A stretch of DNA of 52,183 nucleotides, taken from Lampropedia cohaerens (GTDB lineage: Bacteria; Pseudomonadota; Gammaproteobacteria; Burkholderiales; Burkholderiaceae_C). Every line of letters begins with the position of its first letter. The first letter of the stretch is position 1. Of the stretch, positions 45,013-52,183 are shown one piece after another. The notes under the pieces are model-generated. The model was not told the origin of the DNA, ran no database searches, and worked only from the letters and a program-made list of their open reading frames with translations. The position numbers and the translations under genes were made by a program. The stretch spans positions 1 to 52,183 of the forward strand of contig NZ_LBNQ01000021.1 in NCBI RefSeq assembly GCF_001005215.1, written 5' to 3'.

Positions 45013-45057
45013 ACTATAGAAAGCGCAGATGACGGCTCCGTGTCACAAGCATGAACA
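45013..45057 (-). promoter_or_regulatory. Pho-box-like promoter of the tandem phosphatases
   Basis: On the minus strand, TGTTCAT, GTGACAC and CCGTCAT occur 11 bp apart, resembling the 7+4 Pho-box repeats (consensus CTGTCAT). The last is followed 10 bp later by TATAGT (45013-45018), the expected position of a -10 element in PhoB-activated promoters. CCGTCAT matches 6 of 7 positions; the other two are weaker. Confidence 0.45.
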
Positions 45058-45228
45058 TTGCGAATAACTGCACTTAAACATATCAAGTCGATAATCAATT
45101 ATCAACTTTGCCGGAATCCAACGTTGGCACCGGTCACCGCCACGGAAGAAGCGGCAGCGCCATCCGCGCGCTAGTTCGCCACACTCAAAGAAAGCAGATA
45201 CGAAAGCCGCGGGCGCACATCTGCAAGG

Positions 45229-46239
45229 TCAGGGCAATCGCAGCCCGAGGGCGTCGCAAATGGTCTGCAGATCGGCTGGTGCGTCACTGAGGACCTCTAT
45301 CGGATCCCCCGTGATCGGGTGCCGAAATGCCAGTTTCCAGGCGTGCAGGGCCTGCCGTGCCAGACCGGGATACGCGGCGCCCCCATAGACAGCATCGCCG
45401 ACCAGCGGAAAACCCAGCTGCCTGGCGTGCACCCGGATCTGATGGGTTCGGCCGGTATGCAGCGCGCAATGCAGCAATACCCAGTCCTCCTGTCGCGCCA
45501 AAAGAGTGATGGTAGTGCGCGCCAGCTTGGCCCCCGGGGCGGTGTCAGCCAGCACCGCCATGCGCAGACGATTGTGCGGATCTCGGCCGATGGCGGCATC
45601 CACGTCAATACTGCTTCCTTCCTGCGCCCACGGCCATGCGGCGCGTGGTGCGCGCCTTGCAATGGCCAGGTAACGGCGTGAAACCTCGCGGCTGGCGATC
45701 TGCTCGACGAGATTTTTTATTGCTGGCAGACTCTTGCCGACTACCATCAATCCGCTGGTGTCCTTATCCAGGCGGTGAACGATGCCTGCACGTGGCAGCG
45801 TCGCAAATACGGGCGACCGCGCCAGTAGCCCATTGAGCAAGGTACCGCTCCAGTTGCCTGCGGCAGGATGCACTACCAGCCCTGCCGGCTTGTTGACAAC
45901 CAGCACATCCTCATCCTCATACCGCACGTCCAGCGCCATTGGCTGCGGGAGGAACGCCTGGCTTTGCGCGCTCGGCTGCAGCCCAACAGCCAGCAGCTGG
46001 CCTGCCGAGACCTTGTACGCAGGCTTGATGACGACCTGGTCGTCCAGGCGCACCAGCCCGCGCCGGATCAGGCCCTGCAGGTAACTGCGTGAGAACTCGG
46101 GGGCAAGGTCATGCACCGCCTTGTCCAGCCGCTCACCGTGCAAGTGCTCGCCAATTGGGCCATGCCGTTGTTCGGCAACGGCTTCCAGCTCCTCAGTGGA
46201 GTCGTCCAATGCACTTGAGAGGGAAGACAGGTCAGGCAT
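45229..46239 (-). CDS. rluD: Ribosomal large-subunit pseudouridine synthase (RluD)
   Basis: A 336-residue RNA modification enzyme of the RluA/RluD family. An S4-like RNA-binding segment (DKAVHDLAPEFSRSYLQGLIRRGLVRLDDQVV) is followed by the catalytic core with HRLDKDTSGLMVVGKS, where the Asp is the nucleophile, and the HTGRTHQIRVHARQLGFPLVGDAVYGG block. RluD modifies U1911, U1915 and U1917 of helix 69 in 23S rRNA. Start 46239 (MPDLSS) is used; codons further upstream run through the terminator of nlpD. It lies where rpoS is often found in related genomes. Confidence 0.9.
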   Translation of the reverse strand: MPDLSSLSSALDDSTEELEAVAEQRHGPIGEHLHGERLDKAVHDLAPEFSRSYLQGLIRRGLVRLDDQVVIKPAYKVSAGQLLAVGLQPSAQSQAFLPQPMALDVRYEDEDVLVVNKPAGLVVHPAAGNWSGTLLNGLLARSPVFATLPRAGIVHRLDKDTSGLMVVGKSLPAIKNLVEQIASREVSRRYLAIARRAPRAAWPWAQEGSSIDVDAAIGRDPHNRLRMAVLADTAPGAKLARTTITLLARQEDWVLLHCALHTGRTHQIRVHARQLGFPLVGDAVYGGAAYPGLARQALHAWKLAFRHPITGDPIEVLSDAPADLQTICDALGLRLP

Positions 46240-46248
46240 GCAGCAGAA

Positions 46249-46283
46249 ATAAAAAAGATCGGCGGTCGCACAACCACCGATCC
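46249..46283 (-). terminator. Rho-independent terminator after nlpD
   Basis: Read on the minus strand, GATCGGTGGT pairs with ACCGCCGATC (one mismatch) and is followed by TTTTTTAT. It ends 10 bp before the rluD start, so rluD either needs its own promoter downstream of the stem or depends on read-through. Confidence 0.78.
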
Positions 46284-46361
46284 TCATGCAAGGCAGTGCA
46301 GGCCACCCTCACGCAATGCAATGGCCCGCGCGTCCATCGCAGCGCAAAGCGGCCAGGCCGC

Positions 46362-47162
46362 TCAGCGCTTGGGCAGGTAATTGGCCGGATTGACCGGTTT
46401 GCCCTGACGACGCACCTCGAAATGGAGCTTGACCCGGTCCGCATCGGTATCGCCCATTTCGGCGATCTTCTGCCCGCGCTCGACGCGCTGGTCTTCCTTG
46501 ACCAGCAAGCTGCGATTGTGCGCGTAGGCGGTCAAGTAATCATCGTTGTGCTTGATGATGATCAGGTTGCCATAACCACGCAGGCCTGCGCCGGCATAGA
46601 CCACATGGCCATTGGCGGCGGCAAATACGGGGTCACCGGCATTGCCGCCGATGTCATAGCCCTTGTTGGTCGACTCATTGAATCCTGCCAGCAAGGGGCC
46701 GTTGGCCGGCCACATCAGCTGCAAGCCGGACGGGTTGGCCGCGCCCGGTGAGACGGTCACTGGCGTGACCGCACGACCAGCAGCGGCAGCCGGCGTACCA
46801 GAACTGCCCGGCGTACTGACTGGCCGCACCTGCACCCCGGATGCTGGCGCAGGTGAAGCGCCTCCTTCCGGCGGCACGACACGCAGCACCTGGCCTACTT
46901 CGATAACATCGGCATTGGCGATCTGGTTCCACGCCGCAATGTCGCGCCAGCTCTGCCCCGTCTCCAGGCCGATACGAATCAGCGTATCGCCAGGCTTGAC
47001 GATGTAGTGTCCGGCAGGCGCTGACTGTGGCGGCATCACACTGCCTGCCGCAGTGCGGTCCTCAACCGGCGCCTGGTTCAGGCCCACACCCGAGCAGCCT
47101 GCAACCAGCAGACACGCCACCAACAAACTGCCCGCGTTGAACCAACGATTCTGATGAAGCAT
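46362..47162 (-). CDS. nlpD: NlpD-like LysM/M23 lipoprotein
   Basis: A 266-residue cell-envelope lipoprotein. The lipobox is LLVAGC. A LysM domain (YIVKPGDTLIRIGLETGQSWRDIAAWNQI) binds peptidoglycan. A C-terminal M23/LytM domain (VYAGAGLRGYGNLIIIKHNDDYLTAYAHN, LHFEVRRQGKPVNPANYL) lacks the usual zinc-binding His in NKGYDIGG and the HLHFE His, so it should act as an amidase activator rather than an enzyme, as in E. coli NlpD. Start 47162 has AAAGGAAAGG upstream. Gene order surE-pcm-nlpD is the conserved one. Confidence 0.9.
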   Translation of the reverse strand: MLHQNRWFNAGSLLVACLLVAGCSGVGLNQAPVEDRTAAGSVMPPQSAPAGHYIVKPGDTLIRIGLETGQSWRDIAAWNQIANADVIEVGQVLRVVPPEGGASPAPASGVQVRPVSTPGSSGTPAAAAGRAVTPVTVSPGAANPSGLQLMWPANGPLLAGFNESTNKGYDIGGNAGDPVFAAANGHVVYAGAGLRGYGNLIIIKHNDDYLTAYAHNRSLLVKEDQRVERGQKIAEMGDTDADRVKLHFEVRRQGKPVNPANYLPKR

Positions 47163-47175
47163 TGTCGCCTTTCCT

Positions 47176-48036
47176 TTAATCAACTCCCGATTTTAACGGA
47201 ACAAAATGCACGCCCTCCAGCGTCTGCTGGCGAACGCCAGTGGGGGTCTTGTCCACCACCACCAGCACCTGGTGGCCTTGTGCGGTAGCCGTCGGGGCCA
47301 CGATGCGGCCGCCGACGGCAAGCTGCTCCACCCAAGCCTGCGGAATGGCATCGCCCCCCGCCGCGGAAACAATAGCCGCATAGGGGGCGCCACGCGCATA
47401 ACCGGCCATGCCATCACCAAACAGCAGGTGCAGATTGGCCACCCGCATGGGTCGCAGGTTTGCGCGCGCGCGATCGTGCAGCCCCCTCAGCCGTTCGATG
47501 GAGTAGACCTCGTCAGCCAGACGGCTCATCACCATGGCCTGATAGCCGCAGCCGGTACCAATCTCCAGCACCCTGCCTGTAATACGCTCGGCGTGAGCGG
47601 ATCCCACCGTCTCCATGATCAGTGACAGCATACGTGCCACCACCGCGGGCTTGGAAATCGTCTGGCCAAAGCCTATCGGCAGGCTGTTTTCTTCATAGGC
47701 CTTGCCCACCAGTGCCGAATCGACGAACAAATGGCGCGGCACATCGCGCATGGCGGCAATGACCGCTGGATGCAGCCCTTGCAGCCCCCGCAGCCGCTGC
47801 ACCATCCGCTCGCGGGCTCCCTGCTGCCCAGTCACATCGACCAGTCTGCCTCCCGCCAAGGTGGGTAACGCACCGACAGCCGTCGCCGTCGGCGCCGACG
47901 CTTGCGCGAGTCCGGCTGGCACCATGACAGAGGCCGCCGCCGAACTAACTGGACCACGCATGCCTGCCCGCGCCGGCGCAGCCGGTTGCGGCAACACCTG
48001 CGCGGGAAAACGTGGGCGCCTGGGTGCCGTGCTCAC
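47176..48036 (-). CDS. pcm: Protein-L-isoaspartate O-methyltransferase
   Basis: A 286-residue SAM-dependent repair enzyme that methylates isoaspartyl residues in aged proteins. SAM motif I is [11 protein letters not shown], and the typical VPRHLFVD and [18 protein letters not shown] segments are present. An N-terminal extension of about 75 residues rich in Ala and Pro is absent from E. coli Pcm (208 residues). It overlaps the surE stop by 4 bases and ends 13 bp before nlpD. Confidence 0.92.
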   Translation of the reverse strand: MSTAPRRPRFPAQVLPQPAAPARAGMRGPVSSAAASVMVPAGLAQASAPTATAVGALPTLAGGRLVDVTGQQGARERMVQRLRGLQGLHPAVIAAMRDVPRHLFVDSALVGKAYEENSLPIGFGQTISKPAVVARMLSLIMETVGSAHAERITGRVLEIGTGCGYQAMVMSRLADEVYSIERLRGLHDRARANLRPMRVANLHLLFGDGMAGYARGAPYAAIVSAAGGDAIPQAWVEQLAVGGRIVAPTATAQGHQVLVVVDKTPTGVRQQTLEGVHFVPLKSGVD

Positions 48037-48845
48037 TCCAGGCCCCTTTCGGTTCGGTCTTGCGCCGATGCCAACGCATCCGGGCAGTCATCGCTAAACC
48101 GCTTGTCCCAATGCTCCAACGCGCGGTAATCGGTCAAGTCCGCATGTAGCGGCGTCACCGCGACGTGGCCTTGCGCCACCGCATGAAAATCCGTGCCCGG
48201 ACTCGTGTCGGCTGCGGCGCCAGAAGCGCCGATCCAGTACATGATCTCGCCGCGGGGATTCTTCTGGCAAATCACCCGTTCGGCAGCATGCCGTCGTCCC
48301 AGACGGCACCATTTCACAGGCTTGAGCAAGGTCAGCGGCAGGTTGGGGATATTGACATTGAGTAGCCAGCGCTGCCCGGCAATGTGTGACTGCGCCTGCA
48401 GCTGCGCAACAAACAGGGCCGCACGGCGCGCTGCCGCGTCGAGATGCGCCCAGTCTCGCTCGACCAGCGAGAAGGCCAGCGACGGAATGCCAAACAGAAA
48501 ACCCTCCATCGCAGCGCCGACGGTACCGGAGTAAATCGTGTCGTCGCCCATGTTGGCGCCATTGTTGATGCCCGAGACCACAAGGTCAGGACGGTCGTCA
48601 AGCAAGCCTGTCAGCGCAATATGCACACAGTCGGCCGGAGTGCCGTTGACATAGCGAAAGCCGTTGTGCGCCTCGCGCACATACAGGGGCGCGTGCAATG
48701 TGAGCGCGTTGGACTTGGCACTGTTATTGTGCTCCGGCGCCACCACCAGCACGTGCACGTCCGGCAGCTCGCTCAACGCTTCGTGCAGGGCGACGATCCC
48801 CGGAGCCAGGTAGCCATCGTCATTGCACAGCAGTATTCTCAGCAT
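48033..48845 (-). CDS. surE: 5'/3'-nucleotidase SurE
   Basis: A 270-residue metal-dependent nucleotidase/polyphosphatase. The N-terminal [12 protein letters not shown] supplies the metal-binding Asp pair, and [15 protein letters not shown] (Ser/Asn) and [26 protein letters not shown] complete the SurE signature. It heads the surE-pcm-nlpD block of stress-survival genes, with stop/start overlap to pcm. Confidence 0.94.
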   Translation of the reverse strand: MLRILLCNDDGYLAPGIVALHEALSELPDVHVLVVAPEHNNSAKSNALTLHAPLYVREAHNGFRYVNGTPADCVHIALTGLLDDRPDLVVSGINNGANMGDDTIYSGTVGAAMEGFLFGIPSLAFSLVERDWAHLDAAARRAALFVAQLQAQSHIAGQRWLLNVNIPNLPLTLLKPVKWCRLGRRHAAERVICQKNPRGEIMYWIGASGAAADTSPGTDFHAVAQGHVAVTPLHADLTDYRALEHWDKRFSDDCPDALASAQDRTERGLE

Positions 48846-48921
48846 GTCTCAAGTTCCATCGCCGCATGCACGCGTCAGGCGCGGCCGCAGCGGCGCCATT
48901 GCAGCCGCGTACAGATCCCTA

Positions 48922-49476
48922 TCACTTGACGACCCGCAAGGCGGGGCGCTTGGCGGCACCGGGGCCTGGGGGAGTTGGCGGCTGTGGCTTGTCATCGTCA
49001 CTGCTGCTCGCCACCGCAGTCGGCCGGCTCTTCTTGCGGGGCGACGGCAGCGGCGTGGGCTGGCTGGCATGATCGTCCGCAGCAGGCTGCGCTGCTTCAG
49101 ACACGGGCGCCGCAGCGCCCTGCCCGGCCTGCGTCTGCAATGCTTCCCCACCGGTATCCGTGACCGTGAATGCCATGCCCTGACCATTCTCGCGCGCATA
49201 GATCGCCATCACGCGATGGACGGGCACCACGATCTGCCGCGGCACGCCGCCAAAACGCGCCTGGAACTCGATGAAGTCGTTCCCGAGCTGGAGCTTGGCC
49301 GTGGCATCGTAGCTGACGTTGAGAACAATCTCGCCGTTGCGCACGAACTCCGGGGGCACCTGCACCGAACCATCGACCTTGACGGCAAGGTACGGCGTCA
49401 GGCCATTGTCGGTACACCACTCGTGCAGGGCGCGCAGCAGATAGGGCTGTGTGGAGGGCAAGGTGGGTTCGCTCAT
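48922..49476 (-). CDS. sspB: ClpXP specificity-enhancing factor SspB
   Basis: A 184-residue adaptor that delivers ssrA-tagged proteins to ClpXP. The folded N-terminal domain (PYLLRALHEWCTDNGLTPYLAVKVDG, VPPEFVRNGEIVLNVSYDATAKLQLGNDFIEFQARFGG) is followed by a long flexible, Pro/Ser/Asp-rich tail ending in the ClpX-binding-like RPALRVVK. It is downstream of sspA, separated from it by a terminator. Confidence 0.93.
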   Translation of the reverse strand: MSEPTLPSTQPYLLRALHEWCTDNGLTPYLAVKVDGSVQVPPEFVRNGEIVLNVSYDATAKLQLGNDFIEFQARFGGVPRQIVVPVHRVMAIYARENGQGMAFTVTDTGGEALQTQAGQGAAAPVSEAAQPAADDHASQPTPLPSPRKKSRPTAVASSSDDDKPQPPTPPGPGAAKRPALRVVK

Positions 49477-49603
49477 GATGGCTTGACTATGGGATCAACG
49501 AAGATGCGATGATGGCACGTCCTGAGCCAATGGCACCACAAAAGATGCATACCCTACACCAAAGTTCGGCGCACGAGCATGCAAAACGCGCCGCACGCGC
49601 ATG

Positions 49604-49628
49604 AAAACGGCCTGTCAAGACAGGCCGC
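49604..49628 (-). terminator. Rho-independent terminator after sspA
   Basis: A perfect 9-bp stem CGGCCTGTC-AA-GACAGGCCG (49608-49627); on the minus strand it is followed by TTTTC. It lies 43 bp after the sspA stop and 128 bp before the sspB start, so sspB probably also has its own promoter. Confidence 0.78.
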
Positions 49629-49670
49629 TGGAAGGCACATCCCGGCAGGACGGCGCGCGGCACAGGCGCG

Positions 49671-50270
49671 TTACCGGCGCATGACCTTCTCGGAAGGCGT
49701 CAATGCCTCGATATACGCGGGCCTGGAAAACAGCCGCTCGGCGTACTTGAGCAGCGGCGCTGCATTGCGGCTGAGTTCAATGCCGTAGTGCTCCAGACGC
49801 CACAGCAGCGGCGCGATCGCCACGTCGAGCATGGAAAAATTCTCCCCCAGCATGTATTTGTTCTTGATGAAGTTGGGTGCCAGCTGGGTGAGGCGATCAC
49901 GGATGTGGGCACGCGCCTTGTCCTTGAGTTTTTCCTCCGCCGACTCTAGGGTGGAGACGTGCACGAACAGCTCCTTCTCGAAGTTGAGCAGGAACAGGCG
50001 CACCCGCGCACGATCGACCGGATCGCCCGGCATCAGCTGCGGATGCGGAAAGCGCTCGTCGATGTATTCGTTGATGATGTTCGACTCGTAGAGGATGAGA
50101 TCGCGCTCCACCAGAATGGGCACCTGGCCATATGGGTTCATGACGTTGATGTCGTCAGGCTTGTTGAACAGGTCCACATCACGAATCTCGAAATCCATGC
50201 CTTTTTCGAACAGAACGAAACGGCAGCGGTGGGAGAACGGGCAGGTCGTGCCCGAGTAAAGGACCATCAT
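49671..50270 (-). CDS. sspA: Stringent starvation protein A (GST fold)
   Basis: A 199-residue RNA-polymerase-associated regulator with a GST fold. The N-terminal thioredoxin-like domain starts MVLYSGTTCPFSHRCRFVLFEKGMDFEI and has the cis-Pro segment YGQVPILVE and ESNIINEYIDERFPHPQLMP. The helical C-terminal domain includes AHIRDRLTQLAP and MLDVAIAPLLWRLEHYGIEL. Two adjacent Mets (50270, 50267) are both possible starts; AGGAAACACC lies upstream. A good promoter is at 50411-50440. In many betaproteobacteria petABC precedes sspA; here it is a Bug-type receptor gene. Confidence 0.93.
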   Translation of the reverse strand: MMVLYSGTTCPFSHRCRFVLFEKGMDFEIRDVDLFNKPDDINVMNPYGQVPILVERDLILYESNIINEYIDERFPHPQLMPGDPVDRARVRLFLLNFEKELFVHVSTLESAEEKLKDKARAHIRDRLTQLAPNFIKNKYMLGENFSMLDVAIAPLLWRLEHYGIELSRNAAPLLKYAERLFSRPAYIEALTPSEKVMRR

Positions 50271-50410
50271 GGTGGGTGTTTCCTCACAAAAAAGAAAAGT
50301 GGCGCAAAATCGCAGCCACTGTTGAAGACGCCGCCGCGCGCTGCAGTCTGCCTGTCGTGAAGCGGCAGTGCTGCTGCACAGGTTGTGCACGGCGCAGTCT
50401 CGCACAGGCA

Positions 50411-50440
50411 ATCATACAAAAAGCGGCCAGCGAATTTCAA
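50411..50440 (-). promoter_or_regulatory. Sigma70-type promoter of sspA
   Basis: On the minus strand, TTGAAA (50435-50440) and TATGAT (50411-50416) are separated by 18 bp. It lies about 140 bp upstream of sspA. The rest of the 361-bp gap between the Bug-type gene and sspA shows no supported gene. Confidence 0.6.
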
Positions 50441-50631
50441 GGGGGTGCGATCTCACCAACCGTTGACCGGGCTGCGCCGAAATCCTGTCCACGAACTTGT
50501 CATGCGTACCGCGGCCACGACCGCACGCTCTGGCACGACAGGCGAAGCCGCTCGCAGCGCAATAACCGGGCCGCCACTGGGGCGCATCGCCCGCAGTGCG
50601 TTGCGGCGCAACGCAGTCACATGTTCACGGA

Positions 50632-51615
50632 TCAATCGGCAAACTGGCCAGCCGCCCGGATCACCTGCCCCCACTTGTCGATCTCGGCGGCGACGAACGC
50701 CTTGTGCTCAGCCGGGCTGGTGCGTGCATCGGTCGCCACCACTGCCCCCAGATCGGTCTGGCGACGCACGAACTCCGGATCGCGCAGGGCCTGCTTCAAC
50801 GCATTGTTGAGCGTCCTGAGCACCTCCTGCGGCGTACCAGTGGGCGCATACAGGCCGTGCCAGATCGTGACGTTAAAGTCCGTCAACCCCAGCTCCTCCA
50901 GCGTTGGCACATCCTTGTAGATGGCGGAGTGCAGCCGCTGCGGCGTGGTCACGGCATAGGTCTTGACCTTGCCCGCTGCCACGTGCGCGGTGGTATTGGT
51001 CGTCTGGTCACACAGCAGGTCAATCTGACCGCCCAGCAGGTCGGAGATCGCAGGCGCCGTCCCGCTGTAAGGGATGGTGACCATCTCCAGCCGGGTAGCG
51101 CTCTGCAGCATCAACCCACACAGGTGTGACGCCGAACCCAGGCCCGCATTGCCCAGATTCACCCCCTCCGGTTGCGCCTTGGCCCATTCGATGAGCGCCG
51201 GAAATGAATCCGCTTCCAGTGTGGGGCGACCAATCAACGTCATCGGCACGTCATTGATGATGCCCAGGTACGCGAAATCCTCCTGCACATCAAAGGGCAG
51301 CCTGCGGTACAACGACGGAGCCGTCGCCATGCCGATATGCGTCAGCAGCAATGTGTAGCCGTCCGGGGCACTACGGGCCGCCTTGGCAATGCCGATGGTG
51401 CTGCCTGCACCGGGCGCGTTGTCGATGACGACGGAGACATTACCCAGGCTCTTGCGAAACGCTTCGGCAAAATCACGGGCCACCTTGTCGGTCGGCCCTC
51501 CCGCGGTGAACGGGACAATGATGGTGATCGGCTTGCTGCCCGGGTAGCTCTGCGCCGCAGCAGGCAAAGCCAGCACCATCGCGACCACGGAGATGAGTAA
51601 AGAACGACGTGCCAT
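50632..51615 (-). CDS. Bug-family (TctC-like) solute-binding protein
   Basis: A 327-residue periplasmic receptor of tripartite tricarboxylate transporters. The signal peptide ends near ALPAAAQ. Bug motifs: YPGSKPITIIVPFTAGGPTDKVARDFAEAF, VVIDNAPGAGSTIGIAKAARSAPDGYTLL and GLYAPTGTPQEVL. Ligands are usually carboxylates; none can be assigned here. No TctA/TctB permease gene is in the window, which is common for these abundant orphan receptors in Burkholderiales. GGGGAGG lies upstream of ATG 51615. An IS end lies about 85 bp upstream and may affect its expression. Confidence 0.9.
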   Translation of the reverse strand: MARRSLLISVVAMVLALPAAAQSYPGSKPITIIVPFTAGGPTDKVARDFAEAFRKSLGNVSVVIDNAPGAGSTIGIAKAARSAPDGYTLLLTHIGMATAPSLYRRLPFDVQEDFAYLGIINDVPMTLIGRPTLEADSFPALIEWAKAQPEGVNLGNAGLGSASHLCGLMLQSATRLEMVTIPYSGTAPAISDLLGGQIDLLCDQTTNTTAHVAAGKVKTYAVTTPQRLHSAIYKDVPTLEELGLTDFNVTIWHGLYAPTGTPQEVLRTLNNALKQALRDPEFVRRQTDLGAVVATDARTSPAEHKAFVAAEIDKWGQVIRAAGQFAD

Positions 51616-51700
51616 CGATGCGCCTCCCCAACGATTTTGGAAACAACGCCGACAGCGTAAGTGCGCCTACGCTAACGGGATATTGTGGTTTACACGCATG

Positions 51701-52183
51701 GGCGCTGTTGCGCAATTGCCCCACTGAGCGCAGCTACCCCTTTCCCCAGTCTGCTCAGGACACACGTATCGTGTGTGGCGTGCCCAAGCGCGTGAACTGG
51801 TTCAGGATCGCCGCGCGCACCTGAAGCTGCGTCACCTGGCGGTCGAAATCTCGGGCCATGACCCGCTCGCCCAGCAACTTGAAGCAACCCATCTTGGTTT
51901 CCACCAGGCTGCGCCGGTGGTAACCACTCCATTTCTTCCAGATCGTCCGGCCCAGGTGCCGGGTTGATCGCAAGGTTTCGTTGCGAGCCTCGACGCCCGC
52001 GCTGCTGCCTTTCCAGGTCTGCGCATTCTTGCGGGTCGGGATCACGGCGGCGGCTCCGCGTGCCGCAATCGCGGCATGACAGGCCTTGGTGTCATAGGCA
52101 CCATCGCCGCTCACCGTCGCCACGGCTTCAGTCGCCGGGATCTGCGTCAGCAGCTCAGGCAGCATCGGCGCGTCGCCGATGCG
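51701..52183 (-). mobile_element. IS5-family insertion sequence, cut by the window end
   Basis: The transposase 3' end and a probable terminal repeat starting GGCGCTGTTGCGCAA at 51701 define one end of the element. The rest continues beyond 52183, so its other terminus and the target duplication are not visible. It sits directly upstream of the Bug-type gene. Confidence 0.7.
51755..52183 (-). CDS. IS5-family transposase (3' part)
   Basis: The C-terminal 142 residues of a DDE transposase; the frame is open to the window edge, so the N-terminus with the first Asp is missing. SGDGAYDTKACH holds the second catalytic Asp. YHRRSLVETKMGCFK is the Y-2-R-3-E-6-K signature with the catalytic Glu, diagnostic of IS4/IS5-type transposases. 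RVMARDFDRQVTQLQVRAAILNQFTRLG is the usual C-terminus of the IS5 group. No internal stop is seen. Confidence 0.88.
   Translation of the reverse strand, partial: RIGDAPMLPELLTQIPATEAVATVSGDGAYDTKACHAAIAARGAAAVIPTRKNAQTWKGSSAGVEARNETLRSTRHLGRTIWKKWSGYHRRSLVETKMGCFKLLGERVMARDFDRQVTQLQVRAAILNQFTRLGTPHTIRVS

Overview
The window looks like a high-GC betaproteobacterial chromosome segment, most likely Burkholderiales and probably Alcaligenaceae-like. The reasons are the sspA/sspB pair, a surE-pcm-nlpD block, a Bug-type solute receptor, a PHB cluster and a nicotinate (nic) catabolic cluster. This assignment rests on gene content and protein motifs only. Both ends lie in insertion sequences: a complete IS3-family element at the left edge and the 3' part of an IS5-family element at the right edge. 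The piece may therefore be a contig delimited by repeats.

Layout. 1-1.25 kb: IS3-family element. 1.4 kb: tRNA-Pro(CGG) with a terminator. 1.7-10.1 kb: a TetR regulator, an HdeD-like membrane protein on the opposite strand, and a four-gene drug-efflux operon read leftward (outer-membrane lipoprotein, HlyD adaptor, RbbA-like double ATPase-permease, YhhJ-like permease). 10.1-11.25 kb is noncoding and carries two TetR-type palindromes, one in the efflux promoter and one without an obvious gene. 11.25-16.6 kb: polyhydroxybutyrate cluster (phasin-like, phaB, a DUF3141 PHA-synthase-like protein, phaC). 16.9-20.3 kb: a Zrg-type zinc-uptake cluster (His-rich DUF2796 protein, ABC ATPase, FtsX-like permease, DUF3299) behind a Zur-like palindrome.

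20.3-41.1 kb is the centrepiece, a complete nicotinate-degradation locus. Two divergent units encode the dehydrogenase: a 2Fe-2S subunit, a triheme cytochrome c fused to a Moco-domain remnant and an XdhC-TusA fusion on one side; the catalytic Moco subunit and the MarR regulator nicR on the other. A tannase/feruloyl-esterase-like gene broken by two homopolymer indels follows. A Liv-type ABC transporter with fused permeases then leads into nicC-nicE-nicD-nicX-nicF and a flavin-reductase-like gene. Together these convert nicotinate via 6-hydroxynicotinate, 2,5-dihydroxypyridine, N-formylmaleamate and maleamate to maleate and fumarate. A repeated motif, ATGCATACAC, in the promoter regions is a candidate NicR operator.

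41.1-52.2 kb is read leftward. It holds a small exported protein of unknown function, two tandem PhoA-type alkaline phosphatases behind a Pho-box-like promoter, rluD, nlpD, pcm, surE, sspB, sspA, a Bug-type receptor and the IS5-family fragment. rpoS is absent from its usual place after nlpD. Most other long reading frames are GC-driven antisense shadows.
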